Below, one piece after another: positions 9,386-19,226 of a stretch of DNA of 64,000 bases. The stretch is taken from NCBI GenBank assembly GCA_900556845.1, contig USQO01000002.1:1-64000 (forward strand). Reading direction: 5' to 3'. A program made the translations under genes and the position numbers. The notes below the pieces were generated by a model, which was not told where the DNA came from, made no database searches, and saw only the letters and a program-made list of their open reading frames with translations. Source of the stretch: an uncultured Bacteroides sp. GTDB lineage: Bacteria > Bacteroidota > Bacteroidia > Bacteroidales > Bacteroidaceae. Each line of letters begins with the position of its first letter. Within the stretch, counting starts at the first letter, position 1.

Positions 9386-9415
9386 TTTGTTTTGAACAAA
9401 TGTTCATTATCTTTG
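9386..9415 (+). promoter_or_regulatory. Promoter with embedded palindromic operator, DUF134-NifX gene
   Basis: TTTG at 9386-9389, 18 nt, then TATCTTTG at 9408-9415 makes a Bacteroidetes promoter ending 23 nt before the ATG at 9439. Between the two boxes lies a perfect dyad TGAACA-AA-TGTTCA (9393-9406), placed as expected for a repressor operator. The binding protein is unknown; the downstream gene encodes a DNA-binding domain and could regulate itself. Confidence 0.72.
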
Positions 9416-9438
9416 CACCCGAACAAAATAGGAAAAAG

Positions 9439-10263
9439 ATGTCACCACGTCCTAAGAACATACGGAAAATCTGCGAGGCGCCCCTTTCTGCCGGATTACG
9501 CCCCATAAAGTGCAAACGGTTTGAAACCATCGAACTCCATTTGGAAGAGTATGAATCCATCCGGCTGTGCGATTATGAAATGATGACACAGGCAGAAGCA
9601 GCGGCACAGATGCAGATTTCGCGTCCCACACTTACGCGTATCTATGCCAGCGCACGCCAGAAAATGGCCCGTGCCTTGGTAGAGCAGGCAGCCATTACCA
9701 TAGAAGGCGGCTCGGCTTATATGGACGGACAATGGTACCGCTGCGCGGATTGCAGCACTGCGTTCAATAACATCAATCCGGCTATGCGCGAAGGACAAAT
9801 CTGCTGTCCGGTGTGTGGCAGCCGCCAGTTCACCCTCTGCAAAGAAGAAGATACATATAACATAAAAACGCTAAACATCATGAAGAAAATTGCATTGCCT
9901 ACACGTGGCGGAGTCATCGACAATCACTTCGGCCACTGCGAATTCTACACCATCGTAACCGTATCCGAAGAGAACCAGATACTTGCTACACAAACTATCC
10001 CTTCTCCTCAAGGATGCGGATGCAAATCAAATATAGCCAGTAAACTGCAAGAAGACGGTGTTACCGTTATGCTGGCAGGAAATATGGGAGCTGGTGCACT
10101 ACAGAAACTGGCAGCTCATAACATCCAGGTTATAAGAGGCTGTTCTGGACCAATCATGGAAGTAGTAAATGCCTATCTGGAAGGAAACTTACAGGATTCT
10201 GGAGAAGCCTGCCAACATCACCACGATGGAGATGAACATCATCAGTGTGGACATCATCAGTAA
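9439..10263 (+). CDS. DUF134 DNA-binding domain fused to NifX/NifB-type domain
   Basis: A 274-residue two-domain protein. Residues 1-100 are a DUF134 domain (MSPRPKNIRKICEAP, LEEYESIRLCDYEMMTQAEA, ISRPTLTRIYASARQKMARAL), an HTH-type DNA-binding module. Residues about 110-135 hold a CxxC pair of zinc-ribbon type (RCADC, CCPVC). From residue 148, MKKIALPTRGGVIDNHFGHC begins a dinitrogenase iron-molybdenum cofactor (NifX/NifB-tail) domain. The tail is rich in His and Cys, suggesting metal binding. The internal Met at 9880 looks like the start of a once-separate gene. A role in metal- or Fe-S-responsive regulation is inference. Confidence 0.86.
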   Translation: MSPRPKNIRKICEAPLSAGLRPIKCKRFETIELHLEEYESIRLCDYEMMTQAEAAAQMQISRPTLTRIYASARQKMARALVEQAAITIEGGSAYMDGQWYRCADCSTAFNNINPAMREGQICCPVCGSRQFTLCKEEDTYNIKTLNIMKKIALPTRGGVIDNHFGHCEFYTIVTVSEENQILATQTIPSPQGCGCKSNIASKLQEDGVTVMLAGNMGAGALQKLAAHNIQVIRGCSGPIMEVVNAYLEGNLQDSGEACQHHHDGDEHHQCGHHQ

Positions 10264-10277
10264 TCCTTGGGTTAAAC

Positions 10278-10329
10278 AAAAAGCCATATCCAGTTGCAAC
10301 AATTAGGAAAGCATGGATATGGCTTTTTT
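10278..10329. terminator. Bidirectional hairpin terminator between DUF134-NifX and GH3 genes
   Basis: AAAAAGCCATATCCA and TGGATATGGCTTTTTT form a long perfect stem with A and T runs on both sides, between two convergent genes. Confidence 0.9.
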
Positions 10330-10352
10330 ATATACTAAAATCTGGCTACCTA

Positions 10353-12755
10353 TCAAAAAGCAGTCTTTGTAAATGTTCCTCTTAAACGGATGTCAGTGGA
10401 CGAAGCCCCTACTCTCACTTCAAACTCTCCCGGCTCTACAGTCCACTCCATATGCCGGTCCAAAATTTGCAAGTCTTCAGGTTGCAAAGTAAAAACAACT
10501 TTCTTCGTTTCTCCCGGTTTCAGACTAATACGCTCAAAACCACGCAACACCGATTCGTAAGCTATTACACTACTTACCTTGTCTCTCAGATAGAGTTGCA
10601 CAACTTCATCTCCAGTCCGCTTACCAGTATTAGTGATGTCTACACTTACAGTAACAGGACTTTCTGTTCCACTGTTAGGTTGGGAAATCTGAAGATTGTT
10701 ATACTTAAAAGTGGTATAACTCAGTCCGTAACCAAATGGATAAAGCGGTCCCAGCACACGAGTATCTCCCGAACCATTAGGGCCCGATGTATACTGACCT
10801 CCATGTGACCCCGGTTTAAATGGGAAATTATATTCTATCTGCCCGATACTCTTTGGGAAAGTTACCGAAAGACGTCCACCTGGATTATAAATACCAAACA
10901 GCGTATTAGCTATGGCTTCTCCTCCAAGTTGTCCTGGAAACCAAGCTTCTAGTATTGATGGAATATTTCTGTCTGCCCAGTTAATCGTAAGCGGTTGTCC
11001 ATTAATAAGAACCAGCACTATTGGCTTACCTGTAGCATATAATTTCGCCAGCAACTGCTGCTGGCGACCAGGTAAGCTTAAATCAGTACGCGACCTACTT
11101 TCACCAGTACATCGCTCGTCTTCACCAAGTACAGCAATAATCACATCACAGTCTTCAGCAGCAGCAACAGCTTCATCCATCTGCTTAATTTCATCGTCTG
11201 CCAATGCCGTAGGAACTATTTCAGTATCAGGCCATCCTACATTGCGGGTTTCGCATCCTTTAGCATAAGCGACTTCTACATCACCATCTACAAAACGAGA
11301 AATACCATCAAACACCGTTATATTCTCCAATCCCTGTGGGCCATAACGGCTAGTCATATAATTAGTTTCCTTGGCCAACGGACCAGTAATGAGAATTTTA
11401 CGCAAAGCCTTTTTGTCAAGCGGCAGCAAGTCTCCCTCATTCTTTAACAAAACCAGCGATTGCTGCTGCATGTCAAGCACAAAATCACGATGCAAGTTAA
11501 CCCCTACCACCTTATCTGCATTTTGGGGATCTTCAACATAAGGTTGATCAAACAATCCCAATTCAAATTTTACACGCAGCACATCAGCTACCATACGATC
11601 TACAGATTGTATGGAAAGCCTTCCCTCCTCCACATTCTTACGCACCGGAAGAATATAATCCTCTGGAGGTGTAAAGTTAGTCCGCACGTTTAATCCGGCT
11701 TCTACCACCTGACGTACTGCATCTTCGTACGATTCTGCCACATGGTGCTTATTATAAACATACTCTACTGCCTCACTATCGCTCACAATATACCCGTTAA
11801 ATCCGTAGTCCTGCCGCAAAAGTTCGGTCAGAAAATAATAACTGGCTGTTACCGGTACACCATCCCAATCATTATAACTGCTCATTACCCCCTTGGGATG
11901 TGTACGCCGAACCACTTTACGAAACGGATAAAGAAATATTTCGTGCAGTTCACGAGGGGCCACATGTGGATCGGTACGACACGCAGCATCACGCCCTCCC
12001 TTTGGCACACTGTATACGGCATAATGCTTTAGGGTCGAAGCCACTCCCTGACTTTGTATACCATCTACCATCTGGCAGCCTAGCTCAGCTACCAGATACG
12101 GGTCTTCTCCATAACATTCCAATACACGTCCCCAACGCGGGTCACGAGCAACATCCAGAATCGGTGCATATACATTTGTGTATCCCAATGCCTTAGCCTC
12201 CTTACCCGAAATCTCTCCAGCCTGACGAACCAATGCCCTGTTCCACGTGCTGCCAATTCCAATTGGGGCTGGATAAGGGGTTGCCTTAGTGTGGTTCAGC
12301 CCGTGTATTCCCTCATTCGAAAAATCCACTGGAATACCCAGCCGAGTTTCCTCAACAAACCAACGCTGAATCTGATTAATCGCTTTAGCATGATTACTGA
12401 ACGGATAAATGAGATGAGGAGAACGCTTTCTGCCTCCTCCTACCCCGTTGAGTTGCTCGTCAATATTGGCAATACCGTCTTTCCATACTGATTCTTTCCA
12501 TGCAGGGGTAGGCAAAGAATCCTTCAACACACGGCCATAACCGTATAGCGTGGCCATCTGGCATGACTTCTCTTCCAATGTCATCTGGTCAAGTAAATTT
12601 TTCACCCGAGCTTCAATCGGTGCTTTCGGATCTTCATACACATCCTTCACCCCATTCTTATTAAAGTCTATCCAACCTTTCTTATAGATAGATTTCTCTG
12701 CTCCTGCTGTTCCAATACAGATTAGCGTGCAGAGCAAAGAGCACATTTTTTTCAT
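10353..12755 (-). CDS. Exported GH3-family beta-glucosidase
   Basis: An 800-residue glycoside hydrolase family 3 enzyme with a signal peptide (about residues 1-19, CTLICIGTAGA). The N-terminal TIM-barrel domain carries IPVDFSNEGIHG and the strand end GYIVSDSEAV. Asp326 there is the expected catalytic nucleophile; the usual SDW is SDS here. The GH3 C-terminal domain (VVLKNEG-like LVLLKNEGDLLPLDKKA, AVLGEDERCTGESRSRTDL) and a fibronectin-III-like domain (YGLSYTTFKYNNL, DEVVQLYLRD) follow. Such enzymes release glucose or related sugars from oligosaccharides in the periplasm. No SusC/D genes are adjacent, so it is not part of a visible polysaccharide utilisation locus. Confidence 0.95.
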   Translation of the reverse strand: MKKMCSLLCTLICIGTAGAEKSIYKKGWIDFNKNGVKDVYEDPKAPIEARVKNLLDQMTLEEKSCQMATLYGYGRVLKDSLPTPAWKESVWKDGIANIDEQLNGVGGGRKRSPHLIYPFSNHAKAINQIQRWFVEETRLGIPVDFSNEGIHGLNHTKATPYPAPIGIGSTWNRALVRQAGEISGKEAKALGYTNVYAPILDVARDPRWGRVLECYGEDPYLVAELGCQMVDGIQSQGVASTLKHYAVYSVPKGGRDAACRTDPHVAPRELHEIFLYPFRKVVRRTHPKGVMSSYNDWDGVPVTASYYFLTELLRQDYGFNGYIVSDSEAVEYVYNKHHVAESYEDAVRQVVEAGLNVRTNFTPPEDYILPVRKNVEEGRLSIQSVDRMVADVLRVKFELGLFDQPYVEDPQNADKVVGVNLHRDFVLDMQQQSLVLLKNEGDLLPLDKKALRKILITGPLAKETNYMTSRYGPQGLENITVFDGISRFVDGDVEVAYAKGCETRNVGWPDTEIVPTALADDEIKQMDEAVAAAEDCDVIIAVLGEDERCTGESRSRTDLSLPGRQQQLLAKLYATGKPIVLVLINGQPLTINWADRNIPSILEAWFPGQLGGEAIANTLFGIYNPGGRLSVTFPKSIGQIEYNFPFKPGSHGGQYTSGPNGSGDTRVLGPLYPFGYGLSYTTFKYNNLQISQPNSGTESPVTVSVDITNTGKRTGDEVVQLYLRDKVSSVIAYESVLRGFERISLKPGETKKVVFTLQPEDLQILDRHMEWTVEPGEFEVRVGASSTDIRLRGTFTKTAF

Positions 12756-12793
12756 AATATTAAAATCATTAAATGGTTATTTCAATAAAAGTA

Positions 12794-13792
12794 TCATCGT
12801 TGAGGTTTAAGCTTTACTACCTCTCCCAACTCAGGCAATAGGTAATCCATATCCAGCCGGCGTGCCTCTTCCGCAAACACCTTGGGAGGATCAAACAGCG
12901 GCTCATCCGAAAGGTCAAAAGTTCCATAATGCATCGGAACTGTCACCTTGGCGCCCATTTCGGCCGATGCCTTCAGTGCATCGTAAGGCGAGATATGATT
13001 AGGCCGCATAAACCATTTGGGCTTATAGGCACCAATGCCTATCATACAGTAGTCAATATGTGGGAAAAACTCAGGCAGCTCCTTGAAATGCGGTGCATAC
13101 CCCGTATCACCGCTATTATAAATCACGATGCCGCCACACTCTATCATGAAAGCCCCCCACAGGCGTGTACCCCCATCACTCACTCCTCGTTTGCTCCAAT
13201 GTTGGGCAGGAAGAAATGTCAGTTTCAAGTTTCCATCACTATACTGCTGATACCACCCGGCCTCTATTGTTTCCATAGCAGGAAACCACGAGTGTATCAA
13301 CTCGCCCGTACCTACCCCACAGAAAAGTTTCATTCCCGGATTTTCAGCCACCAGCCGTGCCACACTGGGACGGTCCAGATGGTCAAAATGATCGTGACTG
13401 ATCAGCAGGAAATCGATATCTTTAAAAATAGAAGGCAAGGCAGGAAAAGTGCTTCTACGTTTCACAAAAGGAATGCTCCCGAAAACCGGATCAATCATAA
13501 ACCGGCAACCACCCAATTGCAGGAAAAACGAGTTATGCCCCAGCCATATCAGAGAATTACCTACAACACTGTCCAGCGAGCGCAAAAAGTGTACCTTGGG
13601 ATTCCACTTGATAGTCTTCTTCTCTTTCCGTTGCGGATTGGGTGAAAAACGCCACTTCAGTACACTTCCCATCCCCGGACGCCACCGATGCTGACGGTTA
13701 AAAAAACGTCCCTTTACTGTAGGATTACCTTTCCAACAAGATTTTACTGTATGCAGATGACTATTTTTTCGAAATAAAATTCGTTCGCCCAT
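12794..13792 (-). CDS. Metallo-beta-lactamase-fold hydrolase (NAPE-PLD/UlaG-like)
   Basis: A 332-residue MBL-fold protein. The metal-binding motif SHDHFDHLD is followed by downstream ligands in YNSGDTGYAPHF and VTVPMHYGTFDL. The N-terminal stretch (GRFFNRQHRWRPG, LKWRFSPNPQRK, NSLIWLGHNSFFLQLGG) is typical of the COG2220 group that includes N-acylphosphatidylethanolamine phospholipase D. I start at the ATG at 13792; a further in-frame ATG lies at 13828. The substrate is not predictable; phospholipase activity is only the family's best-known case. It is encoded 38 nt upstream of the GH3 gene on the same strand and may be cotranscribed. Confidence 0.85.
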   Translation of the reverse strand: MGERILFRKNSHLHTVKSCWKGNPTVKGRFFNRQHRWRPGMGSVLKWRFSPNPQRKEKKTIKWNPKVHFLRSLDSVVGNSLIWLGHNSFFLQLGGCRFMIDPVFGSIPFVKRRSTFPALPSIFKDIDFLLISHDHFDHLDRPSVARLVAENPGMKLFCGVGTGELIHSWFPAMETIEAGWYQQYSDGNLKLTFLPAQHWSKRGVSDGGTRLWGAFMIECGGIVIYNSGDTGYAPHFKELPEFFPHIDYCMIGIGAYKPKWFMRPNHISPYDALKASAEMGAKVTVPMHYGTFDLSDEPLFDPPKVFAEEARRLDMDYLLPELGEVVKLKPQR

Positions 13793-13931
13793 AACCAGTG
13801 TTAAGTTTAAAAAAAACACAGACAGCACTACAGTGTTTTATTAAAAACAACCGCCGTACTACCTGTGCCGCATAAAAACATATTCTCCCGCTTGCTGCTA
13901 CTGCATGCCTTAGAAATACATCATAAAACAA

Positions 13932-14381
13932 TTATTTTTCAAGCAGTTCTTTCAGAAAGGCATCCAGTTCTTCATCCAAGCCTTTGAGCAAATCCTCGCT
14001 CAAAAGCAAAGTATCTTCATCGTCTACCAGCAAAAGCTCAGATACTGTCTCCTTGTCATCGTCCACCAATACAAACGAATAAGGCTTCAGCAATAAAAGA
14101 TTGTCCAGCAGTTTCTTTTCTTTAAAACCGTTCAACGTGCAGGATAGTATGGATGCTGCCTGTTCATAAAAGTCTTCCTTATCATATTCTACCCACTCAC
14201 CCACAATAGTGCGTGCCAGTTCCTGATCATCATCATCAAATACCACCAGCTCACCGCTATCTGAGTGCGGCTGCAGATGAATATCGGTAACGGTGGAACA
14301 CTCAGAAGGAGACGCATACTTAGCCAACGCATCCTTCAGGCAACTGTTAATAGCGTTATGTGATTCTGCACTGATTTTCAT
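13932..14381 (-). CDS. Conserved-looking acidic cytoplasmic protein of unknown function
   Basis: A 149-residue, very acidic protein without signal peptide or membrane helix. It contains short beta-like runs (ELVVFDDDDQELARTIVGEW, YSFVLVDDDKETVSELLLVD) and an amphipathic leucine/glutamate C-terminus. Codon use is like that of its neighbours and the frame is intact, so it is probably a real gene, but I do not recognise the family. It stands alone between the MBL hydrolase and the lipoprotein gene on the same strand. Confidence 0.7.
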   Translation of the reverse strand: MKISAESHNAINSCLKDALAKYASPSECSTVTDIHLQPHSDSGELVVFDDDDQELARTIVGEWVEYDKEDFYEQAASILSCTLNGFKEKKLLDNLLLLKPYSFVLVDDDKETVSELLLVDDEDTLLLSEDLLKGLDEELDAFLKELLEK

Positions 14382-14483
14382 ATATTATACCTTTCTTTAT
14401 CTCGTAAAAACAGAAGCTACTTCTACAAAACTTGTTTCCTTTTCCAAATTTACAAAAAATATTATTCTTGCAAACAATATACA

Positions 14484-15476
14484 CTAAAAATTCTTATTGA
14501 AACGCAGCATCTGTACACCAAGCTTATTCAACTCTTCGGTACGCTGAGTAAGCTCCTTGGTATACCATTTCAGTATTTCAAGATCTTTTACGTCTGTTAT
14601 GTTCAGATTTTCTGCCTTTTTCAGCCACTCCAATCCTTTGTCGGGTGCTCCTTCCATTTCATAACTTAATGCAATATTGAAGGCTGCCCGCATTTTTTTT
14701 CTACTGTTCTTTCCTGCTTTATCGTAAAGGTTTTGCCAAAGATTCCGGGCTTCGGCCCACTCTCCTTCCCGCACCCAAACACCGGCATCACGCATTTCAA
14801 CACTGCCCCCATCAAAATAGCAGCGTTCTGCATTACGCCAATGCGGCAGCAGATAATCCGCCAAAGGCAAAACAGCGTTCTTCGAAACGCCTTCCACAAC
14901 CGAACGGTCAGACAAAGTACGGGTCAAATAAAAATAAAGGCTATCAGATTTTGATACGGCATAAAGTGGACCGTCTTTTCCTGGCAGATAAACATGCACC
15001 AGCGGCTTCACGTCAGCAGACAGAACTTCTACCGGTCCCAATTCCCAATCCATGATTACTTTTCTGCTGGTTACTACCTCGAAATCGTCCAACGAGAAAA
15101 GCATGTCGACTCCCATTGCAGTCGTCAAGTCTTTAACTTGCATGGTCGAAAGAGTTTGCATTTTTCCCGTTCCAGAACCTGTATTCACTACCGAATCGCT
15201 GATAAGCGTTTCATCAAAATAACTTGCGTTGGCCACAGCCTCAGCAAAGGCCTCGGCTGCGATCTTACCGTCCGCCTGCACCTCACCGATTGTCAGTTTT
15301 TCATTTGCAGGAGACTGACCTGCCGGAAGATTATTTACAATCCCTACTTTACGCACAGATTCAGGATAATTGACTACAGAGGGCATCAGCTGTTCATAGC
15401 TGAATACTCTCACAGAGCTGCAGGATGTCAACAAGACACCTGCCAAACAAATTGCCAGAAGATATATTTTTTTCAT
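14484..15476 (-). CDS. Lipoprotein, DUF6340-like
   Basis: A 330-residue protein with a lipoprotein signal (lipobox LLTSC, Cys at about 19). An N-terminal domain with VRKVGIVNNLPAG and LTTAMGVDMLFSLDDFEV is followed by a helical TPR-like tail (AAFNIALSYEMEGAPDKGLEW). This layout matches the Bacteroidetes lipoproteins annotated DUF6340; the assignment is from memory of the motif pattern. Its function is unknown. It is probably anchored in the outer or inner membrane facing the periplasm. Confidence 0.78.
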   Translation of the reverse strand: MKKIYLLAICLAGVLLTSCSSVRVFSYEQLMPSVVNYPESVRKVGIVNNLPAGQSPANEKLTIGEVQADGKIAAEAFAEAVANASYFDETLISDSVVNTGSGTGKMQTLSTMQVKDLTTAMGVDMLFSLDDFEVVTSRKVIMDWELGPVEVLSADVKPLVHVYLPGKDGPLYAVSKSDSLYFYLTRTLSDRSVVEGVSKNAVLPLADYLLPHWRNAERCYFDGGSVEMRDAGVWVREGEWAEARNLWQNLYDKAGKNSRKKMRAAFNIALSYEMEGAPDKGLEWLKKAENLNITDVKDLEILKWYTKELTQRTEELNKLGVQMLRFNKNF

Positions 15477-15889
15477 TTTATGCTAGGTTTCTTACAAAAT
15501 TAATGTATTCCACACACATGAAGAAGATTTTTCTTGTAAAAAACATAAATTTCATTTACGCAAATTCCGCATCATTACCATTTTCTTTTCAGCACTAGCC
15601 GTAAATGTTCTTACAGGTACAGTAGCATAATCACCGAATCTCGAACCTATATCTGTCCGTCTTCCATCGCTCTGCTACATAAACAGCCGACTGACTGTCA
15701 AAACATTCCTAGCCAATCATAAATAAGATGAACTTACATCTCAAGTAAGAAAAAAACTGGGTACTCTTTTGATTAAAGTTCGTCACACCCATGATGCATA
15801 ATCCCGACAAAGACAAAAAAATTCCCTCATTCCCAGCTAAAAACCGAGAACGAGGGAATTCACCACTATGATTTTATAAGAATCTTTTC
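15477..15889. other. 413-nt intergenic region between secA and the lipoprotein gene
   Basis: No convincing reading frame. On the - strand, TAATTTTG (15495-15502) is a possible -7 element for the lipoprotein gene. The right end holds the secA terminator at 15815-15860. Nothing else is recognised in the 300 nt between them. Confidence 0.6.
15815..15860 (-). terminator. Rho-independent terminator of secA
   Basis: On the - strand AATTCCCTCGTTC pairs with GAATGAGGGAATT (one G-T pair), followed by a run of T. Confidence 0.87.
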
Positions 15890-18800
15890 TTAGAACTGAT
15901 CTTTACCGTGGCAGTTTTTATATTTCAATCCGCTACCACAAGGACAAGGATCGTTGCGGCCTACAGTCTTTTCGGCACGAACTGGTTCCTGTTTTGCTTC
16001 GCGTGTATCACGACCTGCAGCAGCCTGCTGATCCGGATCATCCAGATTTACCTTTTCTTCTTTATACTGCTGGCGTGGAGTACGCTGTTCGGGAGCTGCT
16101 TGACGAACCTGCTGTGGCTCCTGTACCGGTATCTGTCCGCGCATCAATACAGAGATAGTATTGTTATTAATCTTGCTCACCATGTTATCGAACAGGTTAA
16201 CAGATTCCAGTTTGAAAATCAACAGCGGATCTTTCTGTTCGTAACTTGCATTCTGTACAGAGTGTTTCAGTTCATCCAGCTCGCGCAAGTTTTCTTTCCA
16301 TGCATCATCGATGGTATGAAGCAAGATAGCCTTTTCGAATGCTTTCACGATTTCCTTCGATTCGCTTTCGTAAGCGGCCTTCAAGTTTACAGAAATATTA
16401 TACAGACGTTTACCGTCGGTAATAGGAATCATGATGTTTTCGTACATATGACCCTGATTTTCGTATACCTGCTTGATAACCGGATTAGCAATCTGAGCCA
16501 TACGTTCACATTTACGCTTGAAGTTGGCCATTGCTTCCTGGAACAAGATTTCTTCCAGATCCTCGCGCTTCTTAGAACGGAAATCTTCTTCTGTAAACGG
16601 AGCTTCCATAGCCAGCGTATGCAGAATTTCCATTTTAGCCTGCTCATAATCACCCAACTCTACCGCATAGCAGCAACGGTCCCAAATCATGTTCACGATA
16701 TCCATACCGATACGTTCTCCCATCAGGGCGTGACGACGTTTGGTATATACTACTGTACGCTGCTTGTTCATAACGTCATCGTATTCCAACAAACGTTTAC
16801 GGATACCGAAGTTGTTTTCTTCTACTTTCTTCTGTGCACGCTCGATTGAGTTAGAAATCATCTTGTGCTCAATCATCTCGCCTTCCTTGAAGCCCAGCTT
16901 ATCCATTACGGTAGCAATACGGTCGGAAGAGAACAGACGCATCAGGTCGTCTTCCAGAGATACGAAGAATACAGAAGAACCCGGGTCTCCCTGACGACCG
17001 GCACGACCACGCAACTGACGGTCTACACGACGTGACTCGTGACGCTCAGTACCAATAATGGCCAAACCACCAGCTTCCTTGATTTCCTTGCTCAGTTTGA
17101 TATCGGTACCACGACCGGCCATGTTGGTAGCAATGGTAACAGTACTTGCAAAACCGGCTTTTGCTACGATTTCGGCTTCTTTCTGGTGCAACTTCGCATT
17201 CAGCACATTGTGAGGTATCTTACGCATGGTAAGCATCTTGCTCAACATTTCAGAAATTTCTACCGAAGTAGTACCTACCAGTACCGGACGGCCTGCCTGG
17301 ACCATCTTTTCTACTTCTTCGATAACGGCTTTATATTTTTCGCGTTTTGTCTTGTATACGCGGTCGTTCATATCCTTACGGGCGATAGGACGGTTAGTAG
17401 GAATTACTACTACATCCAGTTTGTAGATATCCCAGAACTCGCCTGCTTCTGTTTCTGCAGTACCGGTCATACCCGAAAGTTTGTGATACATACGGAAGTA
17501 GTTCTGCAGGGTGATAGTTGCGAATGTCTGTGTAGCCGCCTCTACCTTCACACCTTCCTTCGCTTCAACAGCCTGATGCAAACCATCGCTCCAGCGACGG
17601 CCATCCATGATACGACCGGTCTGTTCGTCGACAATCTTCACCTGTCCGTCCATTACCACGTAGTCGGTATCCTTTTCGAACATGGTGTAAGCCTTCAGCA
17701 GCTGGTTGATAGTGTGTACACGTTCCGACTTGATGGCATAGTTAGTAAGCAACTCGTCTTTCTTAGCCAGCTTTTCTTCTTCGCTCAAGTCTTTTTCGTT
17801 TTCCAAAGCAGACAACTGAGCAGTGATATCCGGCAATACGAACAAAGTAGGATCCTGTGAGTTACCGGTAATCAATTCGATACCCTTATCTGTCAAGTCT
17901 ACACTCTTCAGCTTTTCATCGATAACGAAGTAAAGCGGATCGGTAGCTTCAGGCATACGCTTGTTGTTGGCTTCCATATAGATAGCCTCAGTCTTCAGCA
18001 TACCAGCCTTGATACCCGGTTCGCTGAGGAACTTAATCAACGCTTTATTCTTAGGCAGAGCCTTGTGTGTACGGAACAATGCCAGGAATCCGGCTTCTAC
18101 ATCTTCTTTCTTGTCAGAAGCAATCAGACGTTTTGCATCAGCCAGATACTGAGTAGCCAGACGGCGCTGTGCTTCAACCAGACGTTCAACCAGCGGACGA
18201 AGTACTTCGAACAACTGGTCTTCGCCTTTAGGAACAGGACCAGAAATAATCAACGGAGTACGAGCATCGTCAATCAATACAGAGTCCACCTCATCGACAA
18301 TGGCATAGTTGTGCTTGCGCTGAACCAGGTCGCGCGGGCTGTTAGCCATGTTGTCACGCAAGTAGTCGAAACCAAATTCGTTGTTTGTACCGAAAGTAAT
18401 ATCAGCCATATAAGCACGGCGACGCGCTTCAGAGTTAGGCTGGTGTTTGTCAATACAGTCTACGCTCAAACCGTGGAACATGTAGAGCGGACCCATCCAT
18501 TCAGAGTCACGCTTAGACAGGTAGTCGTTCACAGTAACCACATGCACACCGTTTCCTGTAAGCGCATTCAAGAATACCGGCAAGGTAGCCACCAATGTCT
18601 TACCTTCACCAGTCGCCATTTCGGCAATCTTACCCTGATGCAGTACTACACCACCGAAGAGCTGTACATCATAATGCACCATGCTCCATGACATTTCGTT
18701 ACCACCGGCAGTCCAGTGATTTTTCCAGATAGCCTTATCACCTTCAATACGCACAAAATCTTTACCCTGTGCAGCCAGCTGACGGTCGAAATCAGTAGCA

Positions 18801-19189
18801 GTTACTTCTATTTCTTCGTTTTCAGACAGACGGCGTGCTGTATCCTTCACAATTGAAAAAGCTACAGGCAACACATCGTTCAGTGCTTTTTCGTATTTAT
18901 CAAGTACTTCTTTTTCCAGCTTATCAATCTGTGCAAAGACGGCCTCACGTTTTTCCAGCTCGGTGTCTTCGATAGAAGCTTTCAGCTCGGCAATTTTCTT
19001 CACCTCTTCGGCAGCCGAATCCTTGATGTACTTTTTCAGTTCTTCTGTTTTTGCACGCAGTTCGTCGTGACTTAACTTGGCAACCTCCGGATACGCAGCT
19101 TTAATCTTTTCAACCCACGGCTGAATTTCCTTCATATCGCGAGAAGCCTTATTTCCGAACAGTTTGCTGATAAATTCATTAAATCCCAT
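15890..19189 (-). CDS. secA: Preprotein translocase ATPase SecA
   Basis: A 1099-residue SecA, the cytoplasmic motor that pushes unfolded preproteins through SecYEG. Walker A is ATGEGKTL at 192-199 and the Walker B/DEAD-type motif is [21 protein letters not shown]. The second helicase half carries [12 protein letters not shown] and [16 protein letters not shown]. The C-terminus ends with the zinc-binding SEC-C motif ([17 protein letters not shown]). It is longer than E. coli SecA (901 residues), as is usual for Bacteroidetes, with extra helical insertions at about 50-100 and 330-480. It has its own terminator and lies 37 nt downstream of nothing on the same strand except the phosphatase-like gene, which ends after it. 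Confidence 0.98.
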   Translation of the reverse strand: MGFNEFISKLFGNKASRDMKEIQPWVEKIKAAYPEVAKLSHDELRAKTEELKKYIKDSAAEEVKKIAELKASIEDTELEKREAVFAQIDKLEKEVLDKYEKALNDVLPVAFSIVKDTARRLSENEEIEVTATDFDRQLAAQGKDFVRIEGDKAIWKNHWTAGGNEMSWSMVHYDVQLFGGVVLHQGKIAEMATGEGKTLVATLPVFLNALTGNGVHVVTVNDYLSKRDSEWMGPLYMFHGLSVDCIDKHQPNSEARRRAYMADITFGTNNEFGFDYLRDNMANSPRDLVQRKHNYAIVDEVDSVLIDDARTPLIISGPVPKGEDQLFEVLRPLVERLVEAQRRLATQYLADAKRLIASDKKEDVEAGFLALFRTHKALPKNKALIKFLSEPGIKAGMLKTEAIYMEANNKRMPEATDPLYFVIDEKLKSVDLTDKGIELITGNSQDPTLFVLPDITAQLSALENEKDLSEEEKLAKKDELLTNYAIKSERVHTINQLLKAYTMFEKDTDYVVMDGQVKIVDEQTGRIMDGRRWSDGLHQAVEAKEGVKVEAATQTFATITLQNYFRMYHKLSGMTGTAETEAGEFWDIYKLDVVVIPTNRPIARKDMNDRVYKTKREKYKAVIEEVEKMVQAGRPVLVGTTSVEISEMLSKMLTMRKIPHNVLNAKLHQKEAEIVAKAGFASTVTIATNMAGRGTDIKLSKEIKEAGGLAIIGTERHESRRVDRQLRGRAGRQGDPGSSVFFVSLEDDLMRLFSSDRIATVMDKLGFKEGEMIEHKMISNSIERAQKKVEENNFGIRKRLLEYDDVMNKQRTVVYTKRRHALMGERIGMDIVNMIWDRCCYAVELGDYEQAKMEILHTLAMEAPFTEEDFRSKKREDLEEILFQEAMANFKRKCERMAQIANPVIKQVYENQGHMYENIMIPITDGKRLYNISVNLKAAYESESKEIVKAFEKAILLHTIDDAWKENLRELDELKHSVQNASYEQKDPLLIFKLESVNLFDNMVSKINNNTISVLMRGQIPVQEPQQVRQAAPEQRTPRQQYKEEKVNLDDPDQQAAAGRDTREAKQEPVRAEKTVGRNDPCPCGSGLKYKNCHGKDQF

Positions 19190-19226
19190 TGTATTGTTGT
19201 TTTTATTGTTTCAAAATTTTAAAAAA

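Noticed and set aside
10353..12755. Polysaccharide utilisation locus around the GH3 enzyme
   Set aside because: No SusC/SusD pair, hybrid two-component regulator or further glycoside hydrolases lie nearby.
15908..16849. Long open frame of 313 codons antisense to secA
   Set aside because: A mirror of biased codons in secA; Phe/Leu-rich sequence with no start context or family resemblance.
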